NCBI RefSeq assembly: GCF_014164785.1
Contig: NZ_JACJFN010000001.1
Coordinates: 744,001-808,000, forward strand
Direction: 5' to 3'
Length of the DNA stretch: 64,000 nucleotides
Origin: Aquipseudomonas guryensis
GTDB lineage: Bacteria > Pseudomonadota > Gammaproteobacteria > Pseudomonadales > Pseudomonadaceae
Part shown: in pieces, positions 20,767 to 28,700 of the stretch
Position numbering within the stretch: the stretch's first letter is position 1
Layout of the letters: each line of letters starts with the position of its first letter
Notes under the pieces: model-generated
What the model saw: the letters and a program-made list of their open reading frames with translations, nothing else
The model's database searches: none
Told to the model about the DNA's origin: nothing
Made by a program: the position numbers and the translations under genes

Positions 20767-20794
20767 GCCCCTCCCCCACTTGTGGGAGAGGGGC
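20767..20794. repeat. G/C-rich inverted repeat after the tex operon
   Basis: GCCCCTCCCCCAC and GTGGGAGAGGGGC pair over 13 positions with one mismatch and a two-base loop (realistically four), nine bases past the thioesterase stop. An AAAA run follows instead of T. Similar purine/pyrimidine hairpins are dispersed repeats in pseudomonads; it may also stop transcription. Confidence 0.55.
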
Positions 20795-20944
20795 AAAAGC
20801 AACCGGTGCCTGCAACCGCCTGCATGAGATTCAGGAAGTCGCCGGCAGACCACCCGGCGCCTCTCTCAGGATTGCACCGAGCCCCCGCTCGGCGCATCCT
20901 GCCCTTTTCCGGTCAGGCCTCCAGGCCGGTCCGTCCATTCCGAC

Positions 20945-20974
20945 TTGTAAGCGACGTTTCCACCCCCATATAAG
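20945..20974 (+). promoter_or_regulatory. Candidate sigma-70-type promoter for gshA
   Basis: TTGTAA at 20945-20950 and TATAAG at 20969-20974, spaced 18 bases, ending 29 bases before the gshA start codon. Spacing and hexamers fit a housekeeping promoter. Confidence 0.45.
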
Positions 20975-21003
20975 GGCGACCGTCGAGTGAAGGAATAACC
21001 ATC

Positions 21004-22590
21004 TTGAGCGAGCTTTTCTCCCGCCGCCTGGCGTTGCTCGGCGATGCTGCCGCCCTGCCCCTGCTGACCCAGAACCTGCACGGTATCGAGCGCGAATGCC
21101 TGCGCGTGAATGCCGACGGCAGCCTGGCGCAGACTGAACACCCGCGCGCCCTGGGCTCGGCGCTGACTCACCCGCAGATCACCACCGACTATTCCGAAGC
21201 GCTGCTGGAGTTCATCACTCCGGCCGAAGCGAACCCGGCAGATACTCTTGCCGATCTCGAGCGCATCCACCGCTTCGCCAGCAGCCAGCTGGACGGCGAG
21301 TACCTGTGGAGCCCGTCGATGCCCGGCCTGCTGCCGGACGAGGCGGATATCCCGATCGCCCGCTACGGCAGCTCGAATATCGGCCGCCTCAAGTACGTCT
21401 ACCGCCAGGGCCTGGCCCTGCGCTACGGCAAGACCATGCAGTGCATCGCCGGCATCCACTACAACTTCAGCCTGGCCGAAGGCCTGTGGCCGCTGTTGCA
21501 GCAGCTGGATGGCGACACCCAGAGCGCCCGCGATTACCAGTCGGCCAGCTACATCGCACTGATCCGCAACTTCCGTCGCTACAGCTGGCTGCTGATGTAC
21601 CTGTTCGGCGCCTCGCCGGCGCTCGACGCCAGCTTCCTGCGCGGCCGCCCGCACCAGCTGCAACAGCTCGACGCCGACACCCTGTTCCTGCCGTATGCCA
21701 CCAGCCTGCGCATGAGCGACCTGGGCTACCAGAGCAACGCCCAGGCCGGCCTGACGCCCTGCTACAACGACCTGGCCAGCTACACCGAGAGCCTGCGTTC
21801 GGCAGTAGCCACGCCCTACCCGGCCTATGCCGCGATCGGCACCAAGAACGCCGCCGGCGAATGGTTGCAGCTCAACAGCAACATCATCCAGATCGAGAAC
21901 GAGTACTACTCGAGCATTCGCCCCAAGCGCGTCACCTATTCCGGCGAGCGGCCGATCCAGGCGCTGATGGCCCGTGGCGTGCAGTACGTGGAAGTGCGTT
22001 GCCTGGACATCAACCCCTACCTGCCGCTGGGTATCGACCTGGATCAGGCACGCTTCCTCGACGCCTTCATCCTGTTCTGCGCCCTGGAGGACAGCCCGCT
22101 GCTGGCCAGCGGCGTGTGCCGCGCCAGCACCGAGAACTTCCTCATGACGGTCAAGGAAGGCCGCCGCCCGGGCCTGCAGCTGCAGCGTGAGGGGCAGCCG
22201 GTGGAACTGCTGACCTGGGCCGCCGAGCTGCTCGAACGCTTCAAGCCGATCGCCGAACTGCTCGACCGCGCCTATGGCGACGACGCCTACCAGACCGCCC
22301 TGCACCTGCAGCAGCGCAAGGTCGACGAGCCGGCGCAAACGCCGTCGGCGCGGGTTCTGGCCGAGCTGCGCGAGACCGGCGAGAGCTTCCGTGCCATGGC
22401 CCTGCGCCATAGCAAGGAACATGCGGCGAATTTCCGCGCGCAGCCGCTGAGCGCCGAGGAACAGGCGAGCTTTGCCGCTATGGCACAGCAGTCGCTGGCC
22501 GAGCAGGCCGAACTGGAAAGTGCCGAGCCGGGCGACTTCGACACCTTCGTCGCCGCCTACCAGGCCAGCATTCTCGGTATTGGCGTTTGA
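21004..22590 (+). CDS. gshA: Glutamate-cysteine ligase
   Basis: A 528-residue enzyme of the proteobacterial GshA type, catalysing the ATP-dependent first step of glutathione synthesis. Conserved segments include [16 protein letters not shown], the [15 protein letters not shown] loop with acidic metal ligands, and [14 protein letters not shown]. Length is close to the E. coli enzyme. The start codon is TTG, preceded by AAGGAATAACCATC, whose AGGA gives a slightly long but usable spacing; no ATG or GTG fits the conserved N-terminus ([12 protein letters not shown]). A rare start could lower expression. Confidence 0.95.
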   Translation: MSELFSRRLALLGDAAALPLLTQNLHGIERECLRVNADGSLAQTEHPRALGSALTHPQITTDYSEALLEFITPAEANPADTLADLERIHRFASSQLDGEYLWSPSMPGLLPDEADIPIARYGSSNIGRLKYVYRQGLALRYGKTMQCIAGIHYNFSLAEGLWPLLQQLDGDTQSARDYQSASYIALIRNFRRYSWLLMYLFGASPALDASFLRGRPHQLQQLDADTLFLPYATSLRMSDLGYQSNAQAGLTPCYNDLASYTESLRSAVATPYPAYAAIGTKNAAGEWLQLNSNIIQIENEYYSSIRPKRVTYSGERPIQALMARGVQYVEVRCLDINPYLPLGIDLDQARFLDAFILFCALEDSPLLASGVCRASTENFLMTVKEGRRPGLQLQREGQPVELLTWAAELLERFKPIAELLDRAYGDDAYQTALHLQQRKVDEPAQTPSARVLAELRETGESFRAMALRHSKEHAANFRAQPLSAEEQASFAAMAQQSLAEQAELESAEPGDFDTFVAAYQASILGIGV

Positions 22591-22735
22591 AATCAGCGAC
22601 CTAGGGGGCGGACGGCGGCCATTAAGGGCAGCCCGTCACAAATCCGCCAGCTCGACCGTTCGGCCCTGACCAATGGCAGGCGGTCGTCCGCGGCGACGGC
22701 TACCCTGTGGGGGATATCCGCATTGGCCACCCCCG

Positions 22736-22945
22736 ATGACGCCCGCCGACGACAGCACTGACGAAGATCGCCACTGGAGCTTGGAAAGCCTCAACAAGGC
22801 CTACCAGCAAGGCTACATGGCCGGTCTCACCGGCCAGCCGCAGCACCAGCAGCCCTACCCCGCCGAGGTTCAGGCCGCGGCCTGGGAAGCCGGCTGGGAC
22901 GACGGCAACGAGCAGTTCAAACAGCATCAGCGCCGCAGCGCCTGA
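22736..22945 (+). CDS. Ribosome modulation factor-like small protein
   Basis: A 69-residue protein whose core AYQQGYMAGLTGQ...QQPYPAEVQAAAWEAGWDDG matches the RMF/CrpP layout (A-QGY-AG--G----PY------W--GW-D). RMF dimerises 70S ribosomes in stationary phase; this version has an acidic N-terminal extension and lacks the strongly basic character of true RMF, so ribosome binding is uncertain. The ATG at 22736 was chosen because upstream sequence is not protein-like; no good ribosome-binding site is seen. A terminator follows. Confidence 0.6.
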   Translation: MTPADDSTDEDRHWSLESLNKAYQQGYMAGLTGQPQHQQPYPAEVQAAAWEAGWDDGNEQFKQHQRRSA

Positions 22946-22961
22946 ACCATCGAACGCATAA

Positions 22962-22987
22962 AAAAGGGCCGCAGTAGCGACCCTTTT
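22962..22987. terminator. Bidirectional terminator between the RMF-like gene and argA
   Basis: An 11-position stem (AAAAGGGCCGC / GCGACCCTTTT) with one mismatch and a four-base loop, with A and T runs at the edges, between two convergent genes. It lies 16 bases past each stop codon. Confidence 0.8.
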
Positions 22988-23003
22988 GCATTGCACGCGC
23001 TAT

Positions 23004-24302
23004 CTAGAGAGCCTTTTCGAAGATCTTCGAATTGCGCTGGTAGTTGTACAGCGAGGCGCGCGCGGCGGGCAGACGCTCGACGCTGCTTGGCTCGAAGCCG
23101 CGCTCCTGGAACCAGTGGGCGGTGCGCGTGGTGAGCACGATCAGGGTCTTCAAGCCCTGCGCGCGGGCGCGTTCCTCGATGCGTTCGAGCAGTTCGTCAC
23201 CGCGACCGCCATGCCGGTAGTCCGGGTTCACCGCCAGGCAGGCCAGCTCCCCGCAGTCGGAGTCGGCGATCTGGTACAGCGCCGCGCAGGCGATGATCAG
23301 GCCGTCGCGCTCGACGATGCTGAACTGTTCGATCTCGCGCTCCAGCACCTCGCGTGAACGGCGCACCAGGATGCCCTGGTCCTCCAGCGGGGTAATCAGG
23401 TCGATCAGCCCGCCGACATCCTCGATGGTCGCCTCGCGCAGCGATTCGAACTGTTCCTGGTCGACCAGGGTGCCGCCACCGTCACGGGTGAACAGCTCTG
23501 TGAGCAGCGACCCATCTTCCGTGTAGCTGACGATATGGCTGCGCTTGACCCCGCCCCGGCAGGCCTGGGCGGCGGCATCCAGCAACTCGGCCTGGTAGCA
23601 GGCACCGAGCCGCGCCAGATGTGCCGGCACCTGCTGCGGACGCAGCTCGCGCACCAGCTTGCCGGCTTCGTCGAGCAGGCCGCGCTCGGCGCTGAACAGC
23701 AGCAGCTTGTCGGCCTGCAGGTCAATGGCGGCGCGGGTAGCAACGTCCTCGCAGGCCAGGTTGAAGATCTCCCCGGTGGGCGAGTAGCCGAGCGACGACA
23801 GCAGCACGATGCTGCGCTCGTCGAGCAGGCGACCGATGCCCTTGCGGTCGACCCGACGGACTTCGCCGGTGTGGTGGTAGTCGACGCCATCGAGCACGCC
23901 GATCGGCCGCGCGGTGACGAAGTTGCCGCCGGTCACGCGCAGGCGCGAGCCCTGCATCGGCGAGGCCGCAATATCCATCGACAGGCGCGCCTCGATGGCG
24001 ATGCGCAGCTGGCCGACGGCATCGATCACGCACTCCAGGGTCGGTCCGTCGGTGATGCGCAGGTTGTTGTAGTAGCGCGGGGTCAGCCCACGCTCGGCCA
24101 GGCGCGTCTCGATTTGCGGGCGCGAACCGTGTACCAGCACCAGGCGCACACCAAGGCTGTGCAGCAGCACCAGGTCGTGGACGATATTGCCGAAATTCGG
24201 GTGTTCGACGCCTTCGCCGGGCAGCATGACCACGAAGGTGCAGTCCCGATGGGCGTTGATATAGGGCGTAGCGTGGCGCAGCCAGTTGACGTAGTCGTGC
24301 AT
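23004..24302 (-). CDS. argA: N-acetylglutamate synthase
   Basis: A 432-residue fusion of an amino-acid-kinase fold (about residues 1-280, VLVHGSRPQIETRLAERG) and a C-terminal GNAT domain (about 285-432, LACLAVNPDYRHGGRGDELLERI), the classic ArgA layout. It acetylates glutamate with acetyl-CoA to start arginine synthesis, and the kinase-like domain is the usual site of arginine feedback inhibition. It lies downstream of argE on the same strand with a 118-base gap, so linkage is possible but not certain. Confidence 0.96.
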   Translation of the reverse strand: MHDYVNWLRHATPYINAHRDCTFVVMLPGEGVEHPNFGNIVHDLVLLHSLGVRLVLVHGSRPQIETRLAERGLTPRYYNNLRITDGPTLECVIDAVGQLRIAIEARLSMDIAASPMQGSRLRVTGGNFVTARPIGVLDGVDYHHTGEVRRVDRKGIGRLLDERSIVLLSSLGYSPTGEIFNLACEDVATRAAIDLQADKLLLFSAERGLLDEAGKLVRELRPQQVPAHLARLGACYQAELLDAAAQACRGGVKRSHIVSYTEDGSLLTELFTRDGGGTLVDQEQFESLREATIEDVGGLIDLITPLEDQGILVRRSREVLEREIEQFSIVERDGLIIACAALYQIADSDCGELACLAVNPDYRHGGRGDELLERIEERARAQGLKTLIVLTTRTAHWFQERGFEPSSVERLPAARASLYNYQRNSKIFEKAL

Positions 24303-24420
24303 GAAAAAGCCTGTCGAACGATGGATGGACGAGCGATGGAAAGTCTCCCCGTCGAGGGAAGAGGGAATCGACCTAGCTTCGTCGCAACATCAGGTGCTCC
24401 TTCATGGCTCAGGCAGGCTC

Positions 24421-25560
24421 TTAGAGGCAGTAGTGCTGGATCAGCTGGCGCAGCAGCGTAATCGTGGGCTGGATACGCGCCAGCTCGAGAAACTCGCCCG
24501 GCTGGTGGGCGCAGGCGATATCGCCGGGACCGAGGACAATGGTCTCGCAACCGAGCTGCTGAAGATACGGGGCTTCGGTGCCAAATGCCACCGACTGCGC
24601 CGCATGCCCGGTCAGCTTCTCCGCTAGGCGCACCAGCTCGCAATCGGCGCTCTGCTCGAAGGGCGGTACGTTGGCGAACAGTGGCGCGAAGTCGATCTTG
24701 ACCTGATGCCGTTCGGCCAGCGGCTGCAGTTTGCTGCGGATCGCCGCGCGCAACTGCTCGGGGTCCATACCCGGCAGCGGACGCAGGTCAAACTCCAGCG
24801 CGCACTGGCCGCAGATGCGGTTGGGGTTGTCGCCGCCATGGATGCAGCCGAGGTTGAGGGTCGGCTGCGGCACGCTGAACTGCGGGTTGTTGAACTCGCA
24901 CTGCCACTGATTACGCAGGGCACGCAGCTCGCCCATGGCATCCTGCATGGCCTCCAGGGCACTGTGGCCGAGGCTGGGATCGGAGGAATGACCGCTCTGG
25001 CCAAGGATGTCGATGCGCTCCATCATCACCCCCTTGTGCAGGCGGATCGGTTTCAAGCCCGTCGGCTCGCCGATCACCGCAGCACGCCCCAGCGGCTTGC
25101 CGGCAGCGGCCAGGGCACGGGCGCCGGACATCGAGCTTTCCTCGTCGCAGGTAGCGAGGATCAGCAGCGGCTGCTTGAACGGCTGATCGAGCAGCGTGCG
25201 CACCGCCTCGATCGCCAGGGGGAAGAAGCCCTTCATGTCGCACACGCCGAGGCCGATCCAGCGGTCGCCCTGCTCGGTCAGCTTGAGCGGATCGCTCTGC
25301 CACAGCGCGGCATCGAACGGCACGGTGTCGCTGTGCCCGGCCAGCACCAGGCCGCCGGGGCCACTGCCGTAGGTAGCCAGCAGGTTGGCCTTGCCCGGCG
25401 CGATGTCCTGGATTTCGCAGGCGAAACCGAGGTCGCCGAGCCAGCCGGCCAGCAGATCGATCACCGCCCGATTGGACTGATCCCAGTGCGGCTGGGTGCA
25501 ACTCACCGACGGCGCAGCAATCAGCGCGGTCAGCTGGTCTTTCAGGTTGGGCAAAGGCAT
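24421..25560 (-). CDS. argE: Acetylornithine deacetylase
   Basis: A 379-residue M20-family zinc amidohydrolase that releases ornithine from N-acetylornithine. Metal ligands lie in LAGHSDTVPFD, GVCDMKGFF and the catalytic ATCDEESSMSG; the final ligand is in CAHQPGEFLEL. The inserted dimerisation domain is in the middle. The ATG at 25560 has GGAG eight bases upstream. Upstream of argA on the same strand, consistent with arginine synthesis. The ArgE assignment over related M20 enzymes is supported by this context. Confidence 0.92.
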   Translation of the reverse strand: MPLPNLKDQLTALIAAPSVSCTQPHWDQSNRAVIDLLAGWLGDLGFACEIQDIAPGKANLLATYGSGPGGLVLAGHSDTVPFDAALWQSDPLKLTEQGDRWIGLGVCDMKGFFPLAIEAVRTLLDQPFKQPLLILATCDEESSMSGARALAAAGKPLGRAAVIGEPTGLKPIRLHKGVMMERIDILGQSGHSSDPSLGHSALEAMQDAMGELRALRNQWQCEFNNPQFSVPQPTLNLGCIHGGDNPNRICGQCALEFDLRPLPGMDPEQLRAAIRSKLQPLAERHQVKIDFAPLFANVPPFEQSADCELVRLAEKLTGHAAQSVAFGTEAPYLQQLGCETIVLGPGDIACAHQPGEFLELARIQPTITLLRQLIQHYCL

Positions 25561-25699
25561 CGGCGGTCTCCATCAGCGTGAAGTCATCATAGAGGCCTGC
25601 GGGCGAGAAGATAAACAGTAGCGTCAACGACGCTGTCATGACCTCCTGTCGTGATCCAACGGCCGGGCTGGCCGCCGATCAGCATAGTTATCGATGTTC

Positions 25700-25708
25700 T
25701 GGCATAAT
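25700..25708 (+). promoter_or_regulatory. Candidate extended -10 promoter for the phosphate transporter gene
   Basis: TGGCATAAT, an extended -10 element, 35 bases before the pitA start codon. No -35 hexamer is obvious, which is acceptable for an extended -10 promoter. Confidence 0.35.
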
Positions 25709-25743
25709 CCGCCGCCCCATAACTAACCGGTCACAAAACCGTC

Positions 25744-27216
25744 ATGTTCGATCTATTCAGCGGGCTTGATATCTGGGTCGCCGTGAGCCTGCTTCTGGCC
25801 CTGGCCTTCGTCCTGACCTTCGAATTCATCAACGGGTTCCATGACACCGCGAACGCGGTTGCCACGGTGATCTACACCAAGGCCATGCCCCCGCACCTCG
25901 CCGTGATCTTCTCCGGCATTTTCAACTTCCTCGGCGTGCTGCTCGGTGGCGTTGGCGTGGCCTACGCCATCGTCCACCTGCTGCCGGTGGAGCTGTTGAT
26001 CAACTCCAACACCGCCTATGGCCTGGTGATGGTGTTTTCCATGCTCAGTGCGGCGATCGCCTGGAACCTCGGCACCTGGTACTTCGGCATTCCGGCCTCC
26101 AGCTCGCACACCCTGATCGGTTCGATCCTCGGTGTCGGCCTGGCTCATGCGCTGATCTCCGACATCGCCCTGAGCGAAGGGGTGAACTGGCAGAAGGCGA
26201 TCGACATCGGCCTGTCCCTGCTGCTCTCCCCGCTGGCCGGTTTTGCCGTGGCGGGGCTGCTGCTGCTGGCACTCAAGCGCATGTGGGGCGGCTCGAAAAT
26301 GCATGAGACGCCCGAGACCCGTAAGGAGATCAAGGGCAAGAACAAGCCGCCATTCTGGAACCGCGTGGTGCTGATCGCCTCGGCGATGGGCGTGAGCTTC
26401 GTGCACGGCTCCAACGACGGGCAGAAGGGTATCGGCCTGATCATGCTGGTGCTGATCGGTATCGTCCCGGCCAAGTTCGTTCTCGACCTGAACAGCACCA
26501 CCTACCAGATAGAGCGCACCCGCGACGCCGCCATTCACCTGCAGGAATTCTACGAGCGTAATAACGACTCGCTGAGCGAATACCTGGCGCTGGGCAAGAA
26601 CGGCACCACCGAGCTGCCGAAGAAATTCCACTGCGATGCCAAGCTCACCGAGCCGACCATTGCGGCACTGCTGAAGACCCTCGAAGGCGTCACCGACTAC
26701 GAGCAGATGTCCGAAGCGCAGCGCACCCAGGCGCGCCGCTACCTGCTGTGCCTGGATGACACGGCGAAGAAGGTCAGCAAGCTGGACAACCTGCCCAAGC
26801 GTGAAGTGGCCGACCTCGCCAAGCTGCGCAAGGACCTGACCGCCACCACCGAATACGCCCCCTTCTGGGTCATCCTCGCGGTCGCCCTGGCGCTCGGTAT
26901 TGGCACCATGGTCGGCTGGAAGCGCGTAGTGCTGACCGTCGGCGAGAAGATCGGCAAGCAGGGCATGACCTACGCCCAGGGCATGAGTGCGCAGATCACC
27001 GCGTCCATCGCCATCGGCCTGGCCAACGTCTACAGCCTGCCGGTGTCGACCACCCACGTACTGTCGTCCGGCGTAGCCGGGACCATGGTCGCCAACAAGA
27101 GCGGCCTGCAGTTCAGTACCGTGCGCAATATCCTGACCGCCTGGGTGTTCACTCTGCCGGTCACCATCACGCTGTCTGCCAGCCTGTTCTGGCTGGGCGT
27201 GAAATTGTTCGTCTAA
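25744..27216 (+). CDS. pitA: Pit-family inorganic phosphate transporter
   Basis: A 490-residue inner-membrane phosphate permease coupled to protons. The inverted-repeat signatures are clear: FEFINGFHDTANAVATVIYT near residues 28-47 and GLANVYSLPVSTTHVLSSG near 425-445. About ten membrane segments are predicted, with a soluble loop of some 130 residues (about 255-375) in the middle. The ATG follows no strong ribosome-binding site. Diverges from argE. Downstream is a strong terminator and the CYTH/CHAD gene, which could bind polyphosphate, so a functional link to phosphate handling is possible (inference). Confidence 0.95.
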   Translation: MFDLFSGLDIWVAVSLLLALAFVLTFEFINGFHDTANAVATVIYTKAMPPHLAVIFSGIFNFLGVLLGGVGVAYAIVHLLPVELLINSNTAYGLVMVFSMLSAAIAWNLGTWYFGIPASSSHTLIGSILGVGLAHALISDIALSEGVNWQKAIDIGLSLLLSPLAGFAVAGLLLLALKRMWGGSKMHETPETRKEIKGKNKPPFWNRVVLIASAMGVSFVHGSNDGQKGIGLIMLVLIGIVPAKFVLDLNSTTYQIERTRDAAIHLQEFYERNNDSLSEYLALGKNGTTELPKKFHCDAKLTEPTIAALLKTLEGVTDYEQMSEAQRTQARRYLLCLDDTAKKVSKLDNLPKREVADLAKLRKDLTATTEYAPFWVILAVALALGIGTMVGWKRVVLTVGEKIGKQGMTYAQGMSAQITASIAIGLANVYSLPVSTTHVLSSGVAGTMVANKSGLQFSTVRNILTAWVFTLPVTITLSASLFWLGVKLFV

Positions 27217-27232
27217 GCTGGCAACGGCTCGA

Positions 27233-27260
27233 CACAAAGCCGCCTCAGGGCGGCTTTGTG
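27233..27260 (+). terminator. Terminator after pitA
   Basis: A perfect 12-bp stem (CACAAAGCCGCC / GGCGGCTTTGTG) with loop TCAG, 16 bases past the pitA stop. The T run is short, being part of the stem. Confidence 0.75.
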
Positions 27261-27300
27261 GCATCAGAACAGTTCTTTTCCTTCTTCCCAAGAGTCGACC

Positions 27301-28665
27301 ATGGTCAAAGAAACCGAAATCAAGCTGCGCGTAAGCCGCGAGACCCTGGCCGCCCTGCGTGATCATCCGCTGCTGAAGAAACGCAACAAGTCCGGCTGGC
27401 AGACCTGCGAGCTGTTCAACCAGTACTTCGATACTCCCGAGCGTGACTTGGCCCAAGCCAAGGTCGCCCTGCGCCTGCGCCGTGACGGCGAGCAGTTCAT
27501 CCAGACCCTGAAGACCCGCGGCCAGAGTGTGGCCGGGCTGTCCGAGCGCAACGAGTGGGACTGGTACCTGAGCAAAGCCAAACTGGACACCAAGAAGCTC
27601 AGCGCCGAATGCTGGCCGGCCAGCCTGGCCGAACTGGACAAGAAGCAGCTGAAACCGATTTTCACCACCGACTTCGTCCGGGAAAAAGCCGAGATCGCCT
27701 GGGGCCGTGGCAAGGCCAAGGTGGTCATCGAGGCGGCCCTGGACCTGGGCAAGGTCATTGCCGGCGAAGGCGAAGAGGAAATCTGCGAGCTGGAGCTGGA
27801 GCTGCGTGAAGGCGATCCGGCCGCCCTGCTGGAGCTGGCCGCCGAGCTGGCCGCCGACTTGCCGCTGATGCCCTGCGACATCAGCAAGGCCGAGCGAGGC
27901 TACCGCCTGTTCGACTCGGGCAGCTACAGCCTGAGCCTGCCCGCCCCCGAACTGAGCGCCGAACAGAGCCTGGACGATGCCTTCTGCGCCCTCGCCTGGC
28001 ACCTGCTCGGCAGCAGCCAGCGCCTGGCCGAGCAGTACCGTTTCAACGGTCACTGGAAATTGCTGGCCCAGTGGCTGGAAAAACTGATCGAGTTGCGCGC
28101 CCTGCTTGGCAGCCTCGGCCAGGCCGCCCCGCGTGCCTCCAGCACGACCCTGCGTGAAGCGCTGGATGGGCTGCTCGGCGACTGGCGCCCGCGCCTGCTG
28201 GCCGGCCAGCACGATGACAGCCTGCGCAAGAATGCCCCGGCCTTGTTCGCCGCCGAACTGCAAGGCAACCGCTGGGGCCTGTTCTCGCTGAACCTGTCGC
28301 GCTGGCTGCTGGCGCGCAGCTGGACGGTCGAGCGCAACAACCGCGGCAATCGCCAGGGTGCGGCGGTGCTGGGCAACTGGCTGCCGACCCTGCTGAAAGA
28401 AGAAGGCGCCGCCCTGCAACTCAAGCGCTACCAGCAACAGCCGGAAGACCTCGCCGAACAGCTGCCGCGCATCGAGCGTATCCAGGCCTGGCTGCATTTG
28501 GCGCGTCAGGTTCTGGAGGTGGCGGAAGTCGATCGCCTGTACGGCGAGCTGTGCAAGCTGCACGAGCTGGCCCTGCAGCCCATGGATGCCGAGGTGTTGG
28601 CCACACGGGTGGCGCAGGCTCATACTGTGGCCACGCTCAAACCCTGGAAGCTGCTGGTGCAATAA
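27301..28665 (+). CDS. ygiF: CYTH-CHAD domain protein, probable inorganic triphosphatase
   Basis: A 454-residue cytoplasmic protein. Residues about 1-200 form a CYTH tunnel-fold domain starting with the diagnostic KETEIKLRV (the EXEXK motif), with further acidic and basic ligands in YFDTPERDLAQAKVALRLRR. Residues about 220-450 are a CHAD-like helical domain that binds polyphosphate in related proteins. E. coli YgiF with this layout hydrolyses inorganic triphosphate. I start it at the ATG at 27301, where EXEXK begins; the 15-codon upstream extension overlaps the pitA terminator. Confidence 0.9.
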   Translation: MVKETEIKLRVSRETLAALRDHPLLKKRNKSGWQTCELFNQYFDTPERDLAQAKVALRLRRDGEQFIQTLKTRGQSVAGLSERNEWDWYLSKAKLDTKKLSAECWPASLAELDKKQLKPIFTTDFVREKAEIAWGRGKAKVVIEAALDLGKVIAGEGEEEICELELELREGDPAALLELAAELAADLPLMPCDISKAERGYRLFDSGSYSLSLPAPELSAEQSLDDAFCALAWHLLGSSQRLAEQYRFNGHWKLLAQWLEKLIELRALLGSLGQAAPRASSTTLREALDGLLGDWRPRLLAGQHDDSLRKNAPALFAAELQGNRWGLFSLNLSRWLLARSWTVERNNRGNRQGAAVLGNWLPTLLKEEGAALQLKRYQQQPEDLAEQLPRIERIQAWLHLARQVLEVAEVDRLYGELCKLHELALQPMDAEVLATRVAQAHTVATLKPWKLLVQ

Positions 28666-28700
28666 GCTGACAGGCTCGCCGACTCCATAAAGGGAACCGC

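Noticed and set aside
24370..24410. A minus-strand 10-codon frame (MKEHLMLRRS) before argA, like an arginine leader peptide
   Set aside because: Only two Arg codons, no attenuator hairpins visible and poor support for translation.
25633..25652. CTGTCAT ... CTGTCGT upstream of the phosphate transporter, like a Pho box
   Set aside because: The half-sites are 13 bases apart instead of the 11 required for PhoB, and Pit transporters are often not PhoB-dependent.
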